Notes: generated by a model from the sequence alone, not told the origin. A stretch of DNA of 17,642 nucleotides from JAGQSZ01 sp049672765 (GCA_049672765.1 JBATWQ010000174.1:1-17642); one strand, 5' to 3'. Positions 7,526-14,847 are shown, counted from the first letter of the stretch. Program-made: numbers and translations.

Positions 7526-8415
7526 GCAATGGCGTCGTCGAATACGCTGAACAGGGCCGGTCCCGCCTTGTCGTCACGGGCGAGCACTCCATGCCGTCGA
7601 CACTTGGCGAGTAGGTCGCGTGCGGTGCGGCCCGGCCACGGTCGGGGAAGCAGCTCGGGTGGAAGCAACGGGTCAAGCTCGAAGCACTCGTTGAAACGAA
7701 TGGCGATGTTCAACGCCCCCGGAAGAAAGTCGTGTTCGGTGAGACGTTCCCCGCGACGGCGCATGGCGAGCAGCTCTTCGGGTACTCCGCTGTAGGTCTT
7801 GATAAAGGCCTCGTAGCGACTTGCCACCTCCTCGAGGGGCCACAGCGTCGCCGCCAGAACGCGGGGATCCGTCTGTCCGCCCACACCCAGGTCGTCGGTG
7901 CTGAAGGTGCAGACGTACTCGCTGATCTTTAGCCGGTCTGCCTCGCGCAGAATTTCCTCGGTCCAGTTGTGCGGTGAGACGTAGAGACCCGGCTGGAGGT
8001 GCGCTCCGCCGAGGGTGCGAAGGTGCTCACGGAACGAGTCACGTGCGCCTCGAAGCTTCTCGGGTATGGCGAAGGAAACCATGCGCCAATTGCGGTCCCA
8101 ACCGCGTCCGGCAGCGTCCTGGGCGAAAGCCAGAAGGTGGCGCTGCTCGTTGACGTGAAGGGCCGAGTGGCCGGCCTCGGTAGCGGTGTAGACCGAGTCA
8201 CGACCCTCGCCGGTTCGGGTGAACAGTCCTTCACCGACCAGTCTGCGCATGCAGGATCGAACCGTCTCGACGCCGATTCCGCATTCGAGGGCAACCGGGT
8301 ACAGCTCGGAGCCCAGGACGGTTCCGTCGTGGTGGGCGAGACCCAGAACCATCAGACGTGTTGGAAGAGCGCTTGATCCGTTGCTGGTCGTTTGGGAACC
8401 GCTCGTTTTGCTCAC
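7513..8415 (-). CDS. PaaX-family transcriptional regulator
   Basis: Repressor family whose founding member responds to phenylacetyl-CoA. The 300-residue product from GTG 8415 has an N-terminal winged helix (about 17-85; LECGIGVETVRSCMRRLV is the likely HTH). The PaaX central domain follows with WRMVSFAIPEKLRGARDSFR and LQPGLYVSPHNW, and then the C-terminal domain with the RFNECFELDPLLPPELLP stretch. The frame is open to 8538, but the first 41 extra codons resemble no family sequence, and a TTGACA/GACGAT promoter lies so that GTG 8415 would be nearly leaderless. No paa catabolic genes are in the window; the divergent GNAT-like gene is the obvious candidate target. Ligand unknown. Its 3' end overlaps the diguanylate cyclase gene by 13 bases. 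Confidence 0.88.
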   Translation of the reverse strand: MSKTSGSQTTSNGSSALPTRLMVLGLAHHDGTVLGSELYPVALECGIGVETVRSCMRRLVGEGLFTRTGEGRDSVYTATEAGHSALHVNEQRHLLAFAQDAAGRGWDRNWRMVSFAIPEKLRGARDSFREHLRTLGGAHLQPGLYVSPHNWTEEILREADRLKISEYVCTFSTDDLGVGGQTDPRVLAATLWPLEEVASRYEAFIKTYSGVPEELLAMRRRGERLTEHDFLPGALNIAIRFNECFELDPLLPPELLPRPWPGRTARDLLAKCRRHGVLARDDKAGPALFSVFDDAIAHLP

Positions 8416-8422
8416 GACCGCT

Positions 8423-8451
8423 ATCGTCGCGGTGTGGGTGTGACATGTCAA
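8423..8451 (-). promoter_or_regulatory. Putative promoter of the PaaX-family gene
   Basis: On the minus strand a consensus -35 TTGACA (8451-8446), a 17-base spacer and a weaker -10 GACGAT (8428-8423) precede GTG 8415 by 7 bases. The -35 overlaps the left arm of the 8447-8473 inverted repeat, a layout expected for autorepression. Confidence 0.5.
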
Positions 8452-8473
8452 TTGCGCCCAGCTGCGCGTTGAC
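8447..8473. promoter_or_regulatory. Operator-like inverted repeat in the PaaX/GNAT-like intergenic region
   Basis: GTCAATTGCGC (8447-8457), a 6-base spacer, then GCGCGTTGAC (8464-8473) form an imperfect palindrome, GTCAA-n-GCGC on both strands with a one-base length difference. The sequence CAATTGCGC of its left arm (8449-8457) is repeated at 8491-8499, 42 bases (about four helical turns) away. It is a candidate binding site for the adjacent PaaX-type protein. Confidence 0.5.
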
Positions 8474-8493
8474 GTGGGCCTCTGGATGGGCAA

Positions 8494-8522
8494 TTGCGCA
8501 GTCACCCTCTGCTCGGTACGGT
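8494..8522 (+). promoter_or_regulatory. Putative promoter of the GNAT-like gene
   Basis: TTGCGC (8494-8499) as -35, a 17-base spacer and TACGGT (8517-8522) as -10 point to transcription starting about 8529, giving an untranslated leader of roughly 47 bases with a G-rich ribosome site at 8566-8570. The -35 overlaps the second CAATTGCGC copy, so a bound repressor would block this promoter. Confidence 0.45.
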
Positions 8523-8575
8523 CCGGATACGGATACACGGGGGTTCCTGCTCCCTTCAGTCAATCGGGGGCACGA

Positions 8576-9424
8576 GTGTCGGCTTTGGACAGGGTCAAGA
8601 ACGGCGTCGAAAGGCGCAAACCGCGGATCACCGAGTGCCTGGTGCTGGCCAGGCCGCTACCTCTCATCGCCGACGAGAAGCCCGACGCCGGTGACGACTT
8701 CGACTTCAAGGTGGTATTCGACCCGACAGACCGTCACCTGCGACAACTCGAATCTGCGGAGCGGCTCGAGTTGATGAAGGGGCCCTTCGCCCGCTCGGTG
8801 ATGGTCATACTTGCGATTCACAAGCCGACCGACCGGGCCATCGGAAAGATGTGGCTGGTCATGCGATCTCCGGAGCCGTCGGATTCCAAGCGCGGGATGT
8901 TGCCGATCAAGCTGGCGCGCGACGAATGCTTCTTGTTCGACATCTGGGTCCGGGAAGACTTCCGGCGTCACTCCGTCGGTTTCACCCTGGCCTACGAAAT
9001 GGGTGCGGCACTTGACACTTACGCGCCGGATCTCCGCTGGGTCTACGGGTACTGCCACAAGGACAACGAGGCGTCGTACTCCCTGATGACCGCCCTCTAC
9101 GGCATGTGGGTTGTCCAGGAGATGAAAGAAATCGAGATCGGTGAGTTCTACGTGAACGTTGTGCCGGGCTCGGACCATCCGAAGTTCGGTCCGTTCTCGA
9201 AGAAGGGCCGCCATTCTGGCGATGGTTTCCAGATGCCGGGTCGACCCCGGTCAGGTGACATGTACCGCGACTACCACCACAAGGGTGGTTTCGCCGTCGC
9301 CAAGGAGCATGCTCCGTTCTCGGACAGCTGGATGTGGCCGGGACCCGAGTGGTTCGACAACGACCACCCGACCGGCTCCGACGGCAATCCCGCCACCCCT
9401 GAGACCCTGCCGCGCGACTACTGA
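8576..9424 (+). CDS. GNAT-like acyltransferase, function unknown
   Basis: The 282-residue product is not a recognised family, but residues about 70-195 look like a GNAT fold. A strand (AIGKMWLVMR) is followed by the motif-A-like FDIWVREDFRRHSVGFTLAYEM (starting at 121), matching V-x4-R-x3-G-x2-L of acetyl-CoA binders, and then NEASYSLMTALYGM (164-177), where GNATs have N-x-A-x3-Y-x-K-x-GF. The C-terminal about 85 residues are rich in Gly, Pro, His and Trp (for example MYRDYHHKGG and SWMWPGPEWF) and are outside the usual GNAT length. The start is GTG 8576, chosen because GGGGG lies six bases upstream; an in-frame ATG at 8474 lies inside the operator region. It is divergent from the PaaX-type gene and probably under its control. 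Substrate unknown. Confidence 0.65.
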   Translation: MSALDRVKNGVERRKPRITECLVLARPLPLIADEKPDAGDDFDFKVVFDPTDRHLRQLESAERLELMKGPFARSVMVILAIHKPTDRAIGKMWLVMRSPEPSDSKRGMLPIKLARDECFLFDIWVREDFRRHSVGFTLAYEMGAALDTYAPDLRWVYGYCHKDNEASYSLMTALYGMWVVQEMKEIEIGEFYVNVVPGSDHPKFGPFSKKGRHSGDGFQMPGRPRSGDMYRDYHHKGGFAVAKEHAPFSDSWMWPGPEWFDNDHPTGSDGNPATPETLPRDY

Positions 9425-9432
9425 CCAGGCCG

Positions 9433-9459
9433 GTTCGCCCGAGCTGCGTTCGCCCGAGC
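9433..9459. repeat. 12-bp direct repeat, 15-bp period, between convergent genes
   Basis: GTTCGCCCGAGC occurs at 9433-9444 and again at 9448-9459. A GGGCGAA at 9505-9511 is complementary to the TTCGCCC in either copy, allowing alternative long-loop stems between the GNAT-like gene and cysH. It may contribute to termination for both, but no U-tract follows. Confidence 0.4.
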
Positions 9460-9511
9460 GCCGAGCGATCAGGCTAGGAGAGTCCGAGCGACTAGCGGTC
9501 GGAAGGGCGAA

Positions 9512-10258
9512 TCAGCTCAGGTGAAGCCCACATTCGGTCTTTTCAGTGCCGACCCAGCGGCCTGAGCGGGGATCTTCGCCAGGTTGCACCGGCTGGGTGC
9601 ACGGCATGCAACCGATGGATGGGTAGCCACGGTTCAGTAGCGGATTGACCGGAACGTCGTTCTGGGAGATGTAATCATCGACATCCTGGGCCGACCAGTT
9701 GGCGAGCGGGTTGACCTTCACCAGACCACGCAGGTCGCGTGCCACGATCGGCGACTGCGTGCGTGATGGCGCCTCGTCGCGTCGCAGGCCAGACATCCAC
9801 GCCTCCTTGCCTGCAAGTGCCCTATCCAGCTGTCCGACCTTCACCGCCGAGCAGCAGTTGGCCGGGTCGACCTTCCAGAGCTCTTCCGCGTGTGGGGCGA
9901 CGGTCATTATGCGGAGATTGAGTCCGTACCGTCTGCGCACGAATTCCACGGTCTCGAGAGTTTCGGGGAAGTGGTATCCGGTGTCGATGAAGACGACCTC
10001 AATGGCTGGTGCGACCCGTACTGCCAGGTCGATCAGGACCGCGTCGGTCATCGACGCAGCGAGGGCCAGGTGTGGGCCGAAGCTGTCCGCCGCCCATCTG
10101 AGGATTTCACTTGCCGAGGCGTCCTCGAACTCGTTGTTCAGTTGAGCGAGGGCATCGTCGTCGTAGTGGGTGACGCTGAAGTGACCCGGTAGAGGCTCGA
10201 CCGGTGCATTCACAGCGGTGAGGGAACGCGGCAATTTCGTTTCTGTATCTATAGACAT
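9512..10258 (-). CDS. cysH: Phosphoadenylyl-/adenylyl-sulfate reductase (CysH, Fe-S type)
   Basis: Reduces activated sulfate (APS or PAPS) to sulfite with thioredoxin as donor; the sulfite is then used by the upstream-encoded reductase. The 248-residue product has the N-terminal nucleotide-binding fold (ALAASMTDAVLIDLA, VVFIDTGYHFPET), the iron-sulfur cysteine pairs C135-C136 and C217-x2-C220, and the catalytic ECGLH near the C-terminus (C243). The two Cys pairs indicate the [4Fe-4S] type, which in most bacteria prefers APS. The ATG at 10258 shares one base with the TGA of the sulfite reductase (TGATG), so translation is probably coupled and the four-codon longer frame (from 10270) is not the likely start. 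No ATP sulfurylase genes are in view. Confidence 0.94.
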   Translation of the reverse strand: MSIDTETKLPRSLTAVNAPVEPLPGHFSVTHYDDDALAQLNNEFEDASASEILRWAADSFGPHLALAASMTDAVLIDLAVRVAPAIEVVFIDTGYHFPETLETVEFVRRRYGLNLRIMTVAPHAEELWKVDPANCCSAVKVGQLDRALAGKEAWMSGLRRDEAPSRTQSPIVARDLRGLVKVNPLANWSAQDVDDYISQNDVPVNPLLNRGYPSIGCMPCTQPVQPGEDPRSGRWVGTEKTECGLHLS

Positions 10259-12150
10259 CAGCCAGCGCACTCCGAAACGCCGATTTCCTTTGTATACGGA
10301 CCGGTCTCGTCGTAGTCGACGTAGAAGTCCGGCCTTTCCTCCGGGGTCGGGAACACGTCCAGATCCCGGAGCTCTTCAGTGATGGCGGCGGGCCCTCCGA
10401 CGCGTTCCAGCCAGACGTGGAACGGTTCGCCGAAGTTCCGCTCCGTTGCGTAGCGGCCGATGACGCGCACGGTCGCAGCTGGAGCGGCCTTTGCCGGCAG
10501 CCTCAGAGCCTTGACCCCGAACTCGATCTTCTCCTGGCCTATGTGTCCGCCCAGGAGCATCTGGTAGCCGGGGGCGGATTTGCCGTGGGCACGGCGCTCG
10601 GCGCCGAAGAATCCGATGTCGGCGACGTGGTGTTGGCCACAGGAGTTCGTGCAGCCCGAGATATTGGTTCGGACTCCTTCGACCTCGCCGAGACCGGCGG
10701 CCTCGAGAGCCTCACCGATTGCGTCGGCGAGGCCCCGGGACTGGGTGTCTGCCAGGTTGCAGGTGTCGGCGCCGGGGCAGGACACGACGTCTCTTGCGAG
10801 TTCGGCGCCTGCTTCGGCCATTCCGAGTGCATCGAGCCGTGCGAAGAGCGAATCGAGTTGGCCCTCCTCAAGTCCCCGGAACACGAAGTTCTGACGGTTG
10901 GTGATCCGCACCTCCAGGCCGAAATCGCGGGCGATGGAAGCGAGGCCGCGGAACTGTTCGGCGGTGACGTCGCCCAATCTTGTCCAGGCCAGAGCCGAAA
11001 CGGTTCCCTTGGCGATGCCCCGGATGACGTTTGCCTCGGCCCAACGCTGCTGGCGAGATGTTCCGCTCAGGAACACGGGTCGACCCTGGCCGACAGGGGT
11101 GGGTGCAGCGTTGGGAGCGGTTCCACCTGTTCCGGCGGGTGAGTCCCCCCATTCGCGTACCTGGTCCGGAATGCCTCCGGGCCAGGTCGTCGATGCGATC
11201 AGCAGTTTGCGCTGGGCGAGGATGCGGCGCTTCACCTCGTCGAAACCGAGTTCTGGAATTACCCACTTCATGCGTGCGCGCAGTTTGTTGTCGCGGTTTC
11301 CGGTCTGGTCGAACACCCTGACGCACGCTTCGATGGTCGGCAGTAGGGCCTCTCGGCTGGTGAAGTCCTCGAGGGCCTGTGCGGCCTGGGGATTGGCGCC
11401 GAGTCCGCCGGCGATGAAGACCCGGAACCCTGCCTGGGTCTGACCGGCTCCTTCCTCGCCTTCGGGGATCGTCCGATTGACGGCGATCACACCCACGTCG
11501 TTGAACCTCGCCTGGCCACAGTCGGTGGCGCAACCCGAGAAGTTGATCTTGAACTTGCGGGGGAGTCTCTGGATGATCGGGTTGCGGAGGAAGTGCCAGA
11601 AGGTGGCCTCGGCCCAGGGCTGGATGTCGAGAACCTCGTGGGGGCAGGCGCCGGCGAGATGGCAGCCCATCACGTTGCGGACGGTGTCCGAGCAGGCCTC
11701 GCGGGTGGTCAGGCCGACCCTGGCGAGGTCCCACATGACATCCGGAACCCGGTCGAGCTGCACGTAGTGGAACTGCACATTCTGGCGGGTGGTCAGGTGA
11801 CCCCAGCCGCGGCTGTACTTCTCGGAAATATTGGCGAGCTGGTCGAGCTGGTCGGGATTGATGGCCCCGTAGGGTGCCTTTACCCGGACCATCTGATTGG
11901 TCCCACCCTGTCGCTGGCCATAGATGCCGTTGGACAACCGGAACACCTTGAACTCGTCCTCGCCCAGGTCTCCTGCTTGATAGCGGGAGAGGAGCGTCTC
12001 GAACTTGCGGATGTCGTCGATCATCGCCCGGTCGACAATTACCGGTTGGTCGGTGATCAGGTCGGTTCCGCCACCCGTCGTGGGGTCGAGCCTTGCGCCC
12101 TCGCCTCCCAGAATGACCTCACCAGAGGTATCCAATTCAATCGTGCTCAT
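10258..12150 (-). CDS. Siroheme-dependent nitrite/sulfite reductase
   Basis: Six-electron reductase with siroheme and a [4Fe-4S] cluster, here most likely reducing sulfite to sulfide because it precedes cysH in one operon. The 630-residue product is a tandem of two homologous halves. The C-terminal half carries C458-x5-C464 and C500-x3-C504 (SCPGADTCNLA, SGCTNSCGQHH), the usual cofactor ligands. The N-terminal half carries a second set, C163-x5-C169 and C207-x3-C211 (MGCHLAGACPHE, SGCATDCGQ). The siroheme-contact segments TTRQNVQFHYV (120-130) and TNRQNFVFRGL (418-428) are the matching pair. A Gly/Thr/Pro-rich linker lies at about 336-358. The electron donor is probably ferredoxin, as there is no flavoprotein subunit. 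ATG 12150 has only a weak ribosome site. Assignment to sulfite over nitrite rests on context. Confidence 0.92.
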   Translation of the reverse strand: MSTIELDTSGEVILGGEGARLDPTTGGGTDLITDQPVIVDRAMIDDIRKFETLLSRYQAGDLGEDEFKVFRLSNGIYGQRQGGTNQMVRVKAPYGAINPDQLDQLANISEKYSRGWGHLTTRQNVQFHYVQLDRVPDVMWDLARVGLTTREACSDTVRNVMGCHLAGACPHEVLDIQPWAEATFWHFLRNPIIQRLPRKFKINFSGCATDCGQARFNDVGVIAVNRTIPEGEEGAGQTQAGFRVFIAGGLGANPQAAQALEDFTSREALLPTIEACVRVFDQTGNRDNKLRARMKWVIPELGFDEVKRRILAQRKLLIASTTWPGGIPDQVREWGDSPAGTGGTAPNAAPTPVGQGRPVFLSGTSRQQRWAEANVIRGIAKGTVSALAWTRLGDVTAEQFRGLASIARDFGLEVRITNRQNFVFRGLEEGQLDSLFARLDALGMAEAGAELARDVVSCPGADTCNLADTQSRGLADAIGEALEAAGLGEVEGVRTNISGCTNSCGQHHVADIGFFGAERRAHGKSAPGYQMLLGGHIGQEKIEFGVKALRLPAKAAPAATVRVIGRYATERNFGEPFHVWLERVGGPAAITEELRDLDVFPTPEERPDFYVDYDETGPYTKEIGVSECAG

Positions 12151-12192
12151 AACTGGAGGCTCGCGATCCTTCTGGAGGGGAAGTAAAGGTGA

Positions 12193-12215
12193 CTGCTTTG
12201 GTCAAGATTAAGCAG
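12193..12215 (-). promoter_or_regulatory. Inverted repeat over a putative -10 upstream of the sulfur operon
   Basis: On the minus strand CTGCTT (12215-12210), an 11-base spacer and AAGCAG (12198-12193) form a perfect 6-bp inverted repeat. A -10-like TAATCT (12210-12205) overlaps its first arm by one base. It lies about 45-65 bases ahead of the sulfite reductase ATG and could be the operator of the operon. The rest of the 215-base gap (12151-12365) shows GC-rich self-complementary GCCGGC pairs just downstream of aroG but no U-tract, and no riboswitch I can recognise. Confidence 0.35.
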
Positions 12216-12365
12216 CCAATTCCCGACCAGTCCAGTCATGAATTGAATTTTTTGGCGCAACTATTCGAGTGGGGTCGCGCGACACCTACGTCTACCTCTG
12301 GGCCGGCCGTTCCGGTGTGTCGACGCCGGCTGTTTTGCCAACGCTCGGCGGGCCTGCCCGTTTGG

Positions 12366-13751
12366 CTAGCGCTGACGCCTCAGCAGTTCCGAGACTCTGA
12401 AGGCCAGGTCGAGCGACTGGCGGCCATTGAGTCGCGGGTCGCACATCGTCTCGTAGCGAAGGCCCAGATCGTCGTCGAGCAGATCGTCGGCGCCACCGAG
12501 GCATTCGGTTACGTCGTCCCCTGTCAGTTCGACGTGGACGCCGCCGGGCCACGTCCCTTCGGCAAAGTGAGCATCGAAGAAGCCGCTGATCTCGGAGATG
12601 ATCGAGTCGAAGTGTCGGGTCTTGCGGCCACTCGGAGCCGTGTAGGTGTTGCCGTGCATCGGGTCGCACGCCCAGACAACGGGATGTCCGGCGTCCTTGG
12701 TGGCCCGGAGCAACGGTCGAAGTCTGTCTTCGACGTTGTCCTCGCCCATTCGGGAGATCAACGTGAGCCGACCCGGGATGCGATCGGGGTTGAGCGTGTT
12801 GCACAACTCGAGCACTTCCTCCGCAGTCGCGGTGGGGCCGACCTTGCAGCCGACCGGGTTGGCGATACCTCGGAAGAATTCGACGTGAGCGCCGTCGAGG
12901 GAACGGGTCCGCTCGCCGATCCACACCATGTGGGCCGAGCAGTCGTAATAGTCGCCGGTGAGGGAATCTTCGCGGGTGAGTGCCTCTTCGAAACCCAACA
13001 AAAGAGCTTCGTGGCTGGTCCACACGTCGACCTCGCGGAGTGCGGGGACGGTTTCGTGGTCAAGGCCACAGGCATCCATGAAACGCAGTGCCCTATCGAT
13101 CTCGGACGCCAACTGCTCGTAGCGCCGACCCTCGGGGCTGCTCGCAACGAACTCCTGGTTCCACTGGTGGACCCGGGAGAGGTCGGCGAACCCGCCCTTT
13201 GTGAAGGCACGCAACAGGTTGAGCGTGGACGCCGACTGGTTGTAGGCGCGGATCAAACGGTTGGGGTCTGGGGTGCGGGCGGCTGAGGTGAACCCGATGT
13301 CGTTGACGCTGTGTCCCCTGAAGCTCGGCAGCTCGACCCCGTCGATTGTTTCGGTACCCGATGAACGGGGCTTGCCGAACTGCCCGGCAATGCGTCCAAC
13401 CTTGATGGTCGGAACACCGGCCGAATAGGTCAGGATGATTGCCATCTGGAGGATGACCTTCAGTCGCTCCCTGATCGAGTCGGCCGAGAACGACTCGAAC
13501 GATTCGGCGCAGTCGCCTGCCTGGAGCAGGAACGCTCCTCCATCGGCAACCGTTCCGAGTGACTTGGTTAGCTGCCGGGCCTCACCTGCAAATACCAGGG
13601 GCGGAAAGGTGCCGAGAGTCTTGAGCACGCTTTCGTACTCGGCCTCGTCGGGCCACTCGGGCTGCTGGTCGGCGGGGAAGGAACGCCAGGATTTGGTGGA
13701 CCAGTCAAGTGGTCCACCCGACTGGCCGGGTGACTCAGGGGGCGCGGACAT
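12366..13751 (-). CDS. aroG: Class II 3-deoxy-D-arabino-heptulosonate 7-phosphate synthase
   Basis: Condenses phosphoenolpyruvate with erythrose 4-phosphate, the first step of the shikimate pathway. The 461-residue product is of the plant/mycobacterial class II type: FLLQAGDCAES with metal-binding C81 (74-84), KVGRIAGQFGKPRS (117-130), the RAYNQSASTLNLLRAF segment (168-183), DCSAHMVWIGERTRSLDGAH, NPVGCKVGP and WACDPMHGNT. The N-terminal extension (about 1-45, starting LDWSTKSWRSFPADQQP) is typical of the class and in mycobacteria contributes to aromatic amino acid feedback. ATG 13751 has GAAGG four bases upstream and a TAGACT box eight bases before the start. The gene stands alone between the sigma factor and the sulfur operon, on the same strand. 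Confidence 0.96.
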   Translation of the reverse strand: MSAPPESPGQSGGPLDWSTKSWRSFPADQQPEWPDEAEYESVLKTLGTFPPLVFAGEARQLTKSLGTVADGGAFLLQAGDCAESFESFSADSIRERLKVILQMAIILTYSAGVPTIKVGRIAGQFGKPRSSGTETIDGVELPSFRGHSVNDIGFTSAARTPDPNRLIRAYNQSASTLNLLRAFTKGGFADLSRVHQWNQEFVASSPEGRRYEQLASEIDRALRFMDACGLDHETVPALREVDVWTSHEALLLGFEEALTREDSLTGDYYDCSAHMVWIGERTRSLDGAHVEFFRGIANPVGCKVGPTATAEEVLELCNTLNPDRIPGRLTLISRMGEDNVEDRLRPLLRATKDAGHPVVWACDPMHGNTYTAPSGRKTRHFDSIISEISGFFDAHFAEGTWPGGVHVELTGDDVTECLGGADDLLDDDLGLRYETMCDPRLNGRQSLDLAFRVSELLRRQR

Positions 13752-13855
13752 TGCCTTCGAGTCTACCGTCGGTGATGCGGAGTCTCTAAGCGGGTATAGC
13801 TCCGCCGGACACGACCCTCAGCCGCGAATACCTCGAGATCGAGATGCGATTGACG

Positions 13856-13875
13856 GCACGAGGCGCAGCTCGTGC
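13856..13875 (-). terminator. Stem-loop downstream of the sigma factor gene
   Basis: GCACGAG / CTCGTGC forms a perfect 7-bp stem with a six-base loop, 25 bases past the sigma factor stop. No U-run follows, so it would be an intrinsic terminator only of the U-less kind proposed for actinobacteria, or an mRNA 3' end stabiliser. Confidence 0.45.
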
Positions 13876-13900
13876 GACGCGCCTCTGGCGGCGTAGTTGC

Positions 13901-14725
13901 TCAGTGGACCGCTGCGAGTGCCCGGTCGCGCACGGTGTTGACGGCACGCTTGACGAGCCGACGTGCGGCCTCGGCCGTGACTCCCAGGTCCTCGCCAACC
14001 TCGCGGTAGCTGCGACGCTGGCCATCTGTCAGCCCGAAGCGCTTCTCGACAGCCGACCTGGCTCGGGGGTCCAGCACGTCGAGCAGGCCGGTGAGCCACT
14101 CGGAGTGTTCGATATCGATCAGCATGTCTTCCGGTCCGGGCAGGCGGTCGGCGAGTACGTCCATCAGCTGGCTGGACTCGTCGTCACCGATCGAGCGATC
14201 GAGTGAGGTCGGCGTCGTCATGCGGTGGAGCTGCGCGTTCTCGAAGTCAAGTTCGTCACCGTCGCCCGATACCTGTCGCAGAGCCGAGCGAAGTGCGGCT
14301 GAGCGGTCACCGGGCAGACGAATGAGCGAAGCCTTCTGGTCGAGTGCACGACCGATGGATTGGCGGATCCAGAAAGTTGCATAGGTCGAGAACTTGAAGC
14401 CCTTGCGCCAATCGAACTTGTCGACGGCATGCTCCAGCCCGAGGTTGCCCTCCTGGACCAGGTCGAGCAGATCCATCCCGGAGGGGAGGGGATAGCGGCG
14501 GGCAACGCTGACCACCAGCCGCAGGTTCGAACGTATGAAACGATCCTTCGCCGCATCGCCGGCGGCCATCGCCTTGCGGACCTCTCTACTGCGCTCTCCC
14601 GCTTCGTGGCGCTTTCTGGCGGCAACACCCGCCTCGATCACCCGGGCGAGCTCGCGCTCCTCCTCAGCATCGAGAAGCGCGACGGCGCCGATCTCGTTCA
14701 AGTACAAACCGATTGAATCGCTCAT
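13901..14725 (-). CDS. RpoD-like (group 2/3) sigma-70 family sigma factor
   Basis: Directs RNA polymerase to an alternative promoter set. The 274-residue product lacks region 1.1. Region 1.2 (SDSIGLYLNEIGAVALLDAE) is at the N-terminus, region 2 spans about 58-128 (IRSNLRLVVSVARRY, DLVQEGNLGL, FKFSTYATFWIRQSIGRAL), region 3 about 130-205, and region 4 about 213-270. Regions 2.1-2.4 are close to the housekeeping sigma, so the -10 element recognised is probably similar. In region 4.2 the usual T-R-E-R-I-R-Q-I-E is VTAEAARRLVKRAVNTV, so -35 contact should differ. Region 3 also departs from the usual pattern after RLP. No anti-sigma gene is adjacent. It is divergent from nadD, which starts 128 bases away. 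ATG 14725 has no clear Shine-Dalgarno; upstream sequence carries GGATATC repeats on both strands (14732-14738 and 14785-14791). Confidence 0.9.
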   Translation of the reverse strand: MSDSIGLYLNEIGAVALLDAEEERELARVIEAGVAARKRHEAGERSREVRKAMAAGDAAKDRFIRSNLRLVVSVARRYPLPSGMDLLDLVQEGNLGLEHAVDKFDWRKGFKFSTYATFWIRQSIGRALDQKASLIRLPGDRSAALRSALRQVSGDGDELDFENAQLHRMTTPTSLDRSIGDDESSQLMDVLADRLPGPEDMLIDIEHSEWLTGLLDVLDPRARSAVEKRFGLTDGQRRSYREVGEDLGVTAEAARRLVKRAVNTVRDRALAAVH

Positions 14726-14841
14726 GGTGGAGATATCCGATTTCTGCTTTATCTGCGGAGGAGGTTGTGTTTTCCTGCTCGTCTGGATATCGGCGCCACC
14801 GCGGCGAAGTTGAGTTCACCGGAAGGAAAGTCCATTCGGCC

Positions 14842-14847
14842 TACGCT
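14842..14847 (+). promoter_or_regulatory. Putative -10 box of nadD, leaderless type
   Basis: TACGCT ends six bases before the nadD ATG (14854), the same spacing as TACACT before ppx and TAGTCT before the moxR-like gene. No good -35 is visible at the proper distance. Confidence 0.35.

Noticed and set aside
8416..8538. Longer PaaX-type protein starting at ATG 8538
   Set aside because: The additional 41 codons cross the palindrome and promoter region and show no family similarity; GTG 8415 agrees with the winged-helix start.
8474..8575. Longer GNAT-like protein starting at ATG 8474
   Set aside because: It would begin upstream of the predicted promoter and within the operator repeats; GTG 8576 has a G-rich ribosome site at the right distance.
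10417..11142. Plus-strand open frame opposite the sulfite reductase
   Set aside because: Antisense to an unambiguous siroheme reductase; its composition reflects the complement and it has no ribosome site.
12301..12365. Intrinsic terminator after aroG from GCCGGC pairs
   Set aside because: GCCGGC is self-complementary so pairing is ambiguous, and no U-tract follows; evidence is too weak to list as a terminator.
12189..13286. 365-codon plus-strand frame across the aroG gene
   Set aside because: It runs antisense through a full-length class II DAHP synthase; no family similarity and no start signal.
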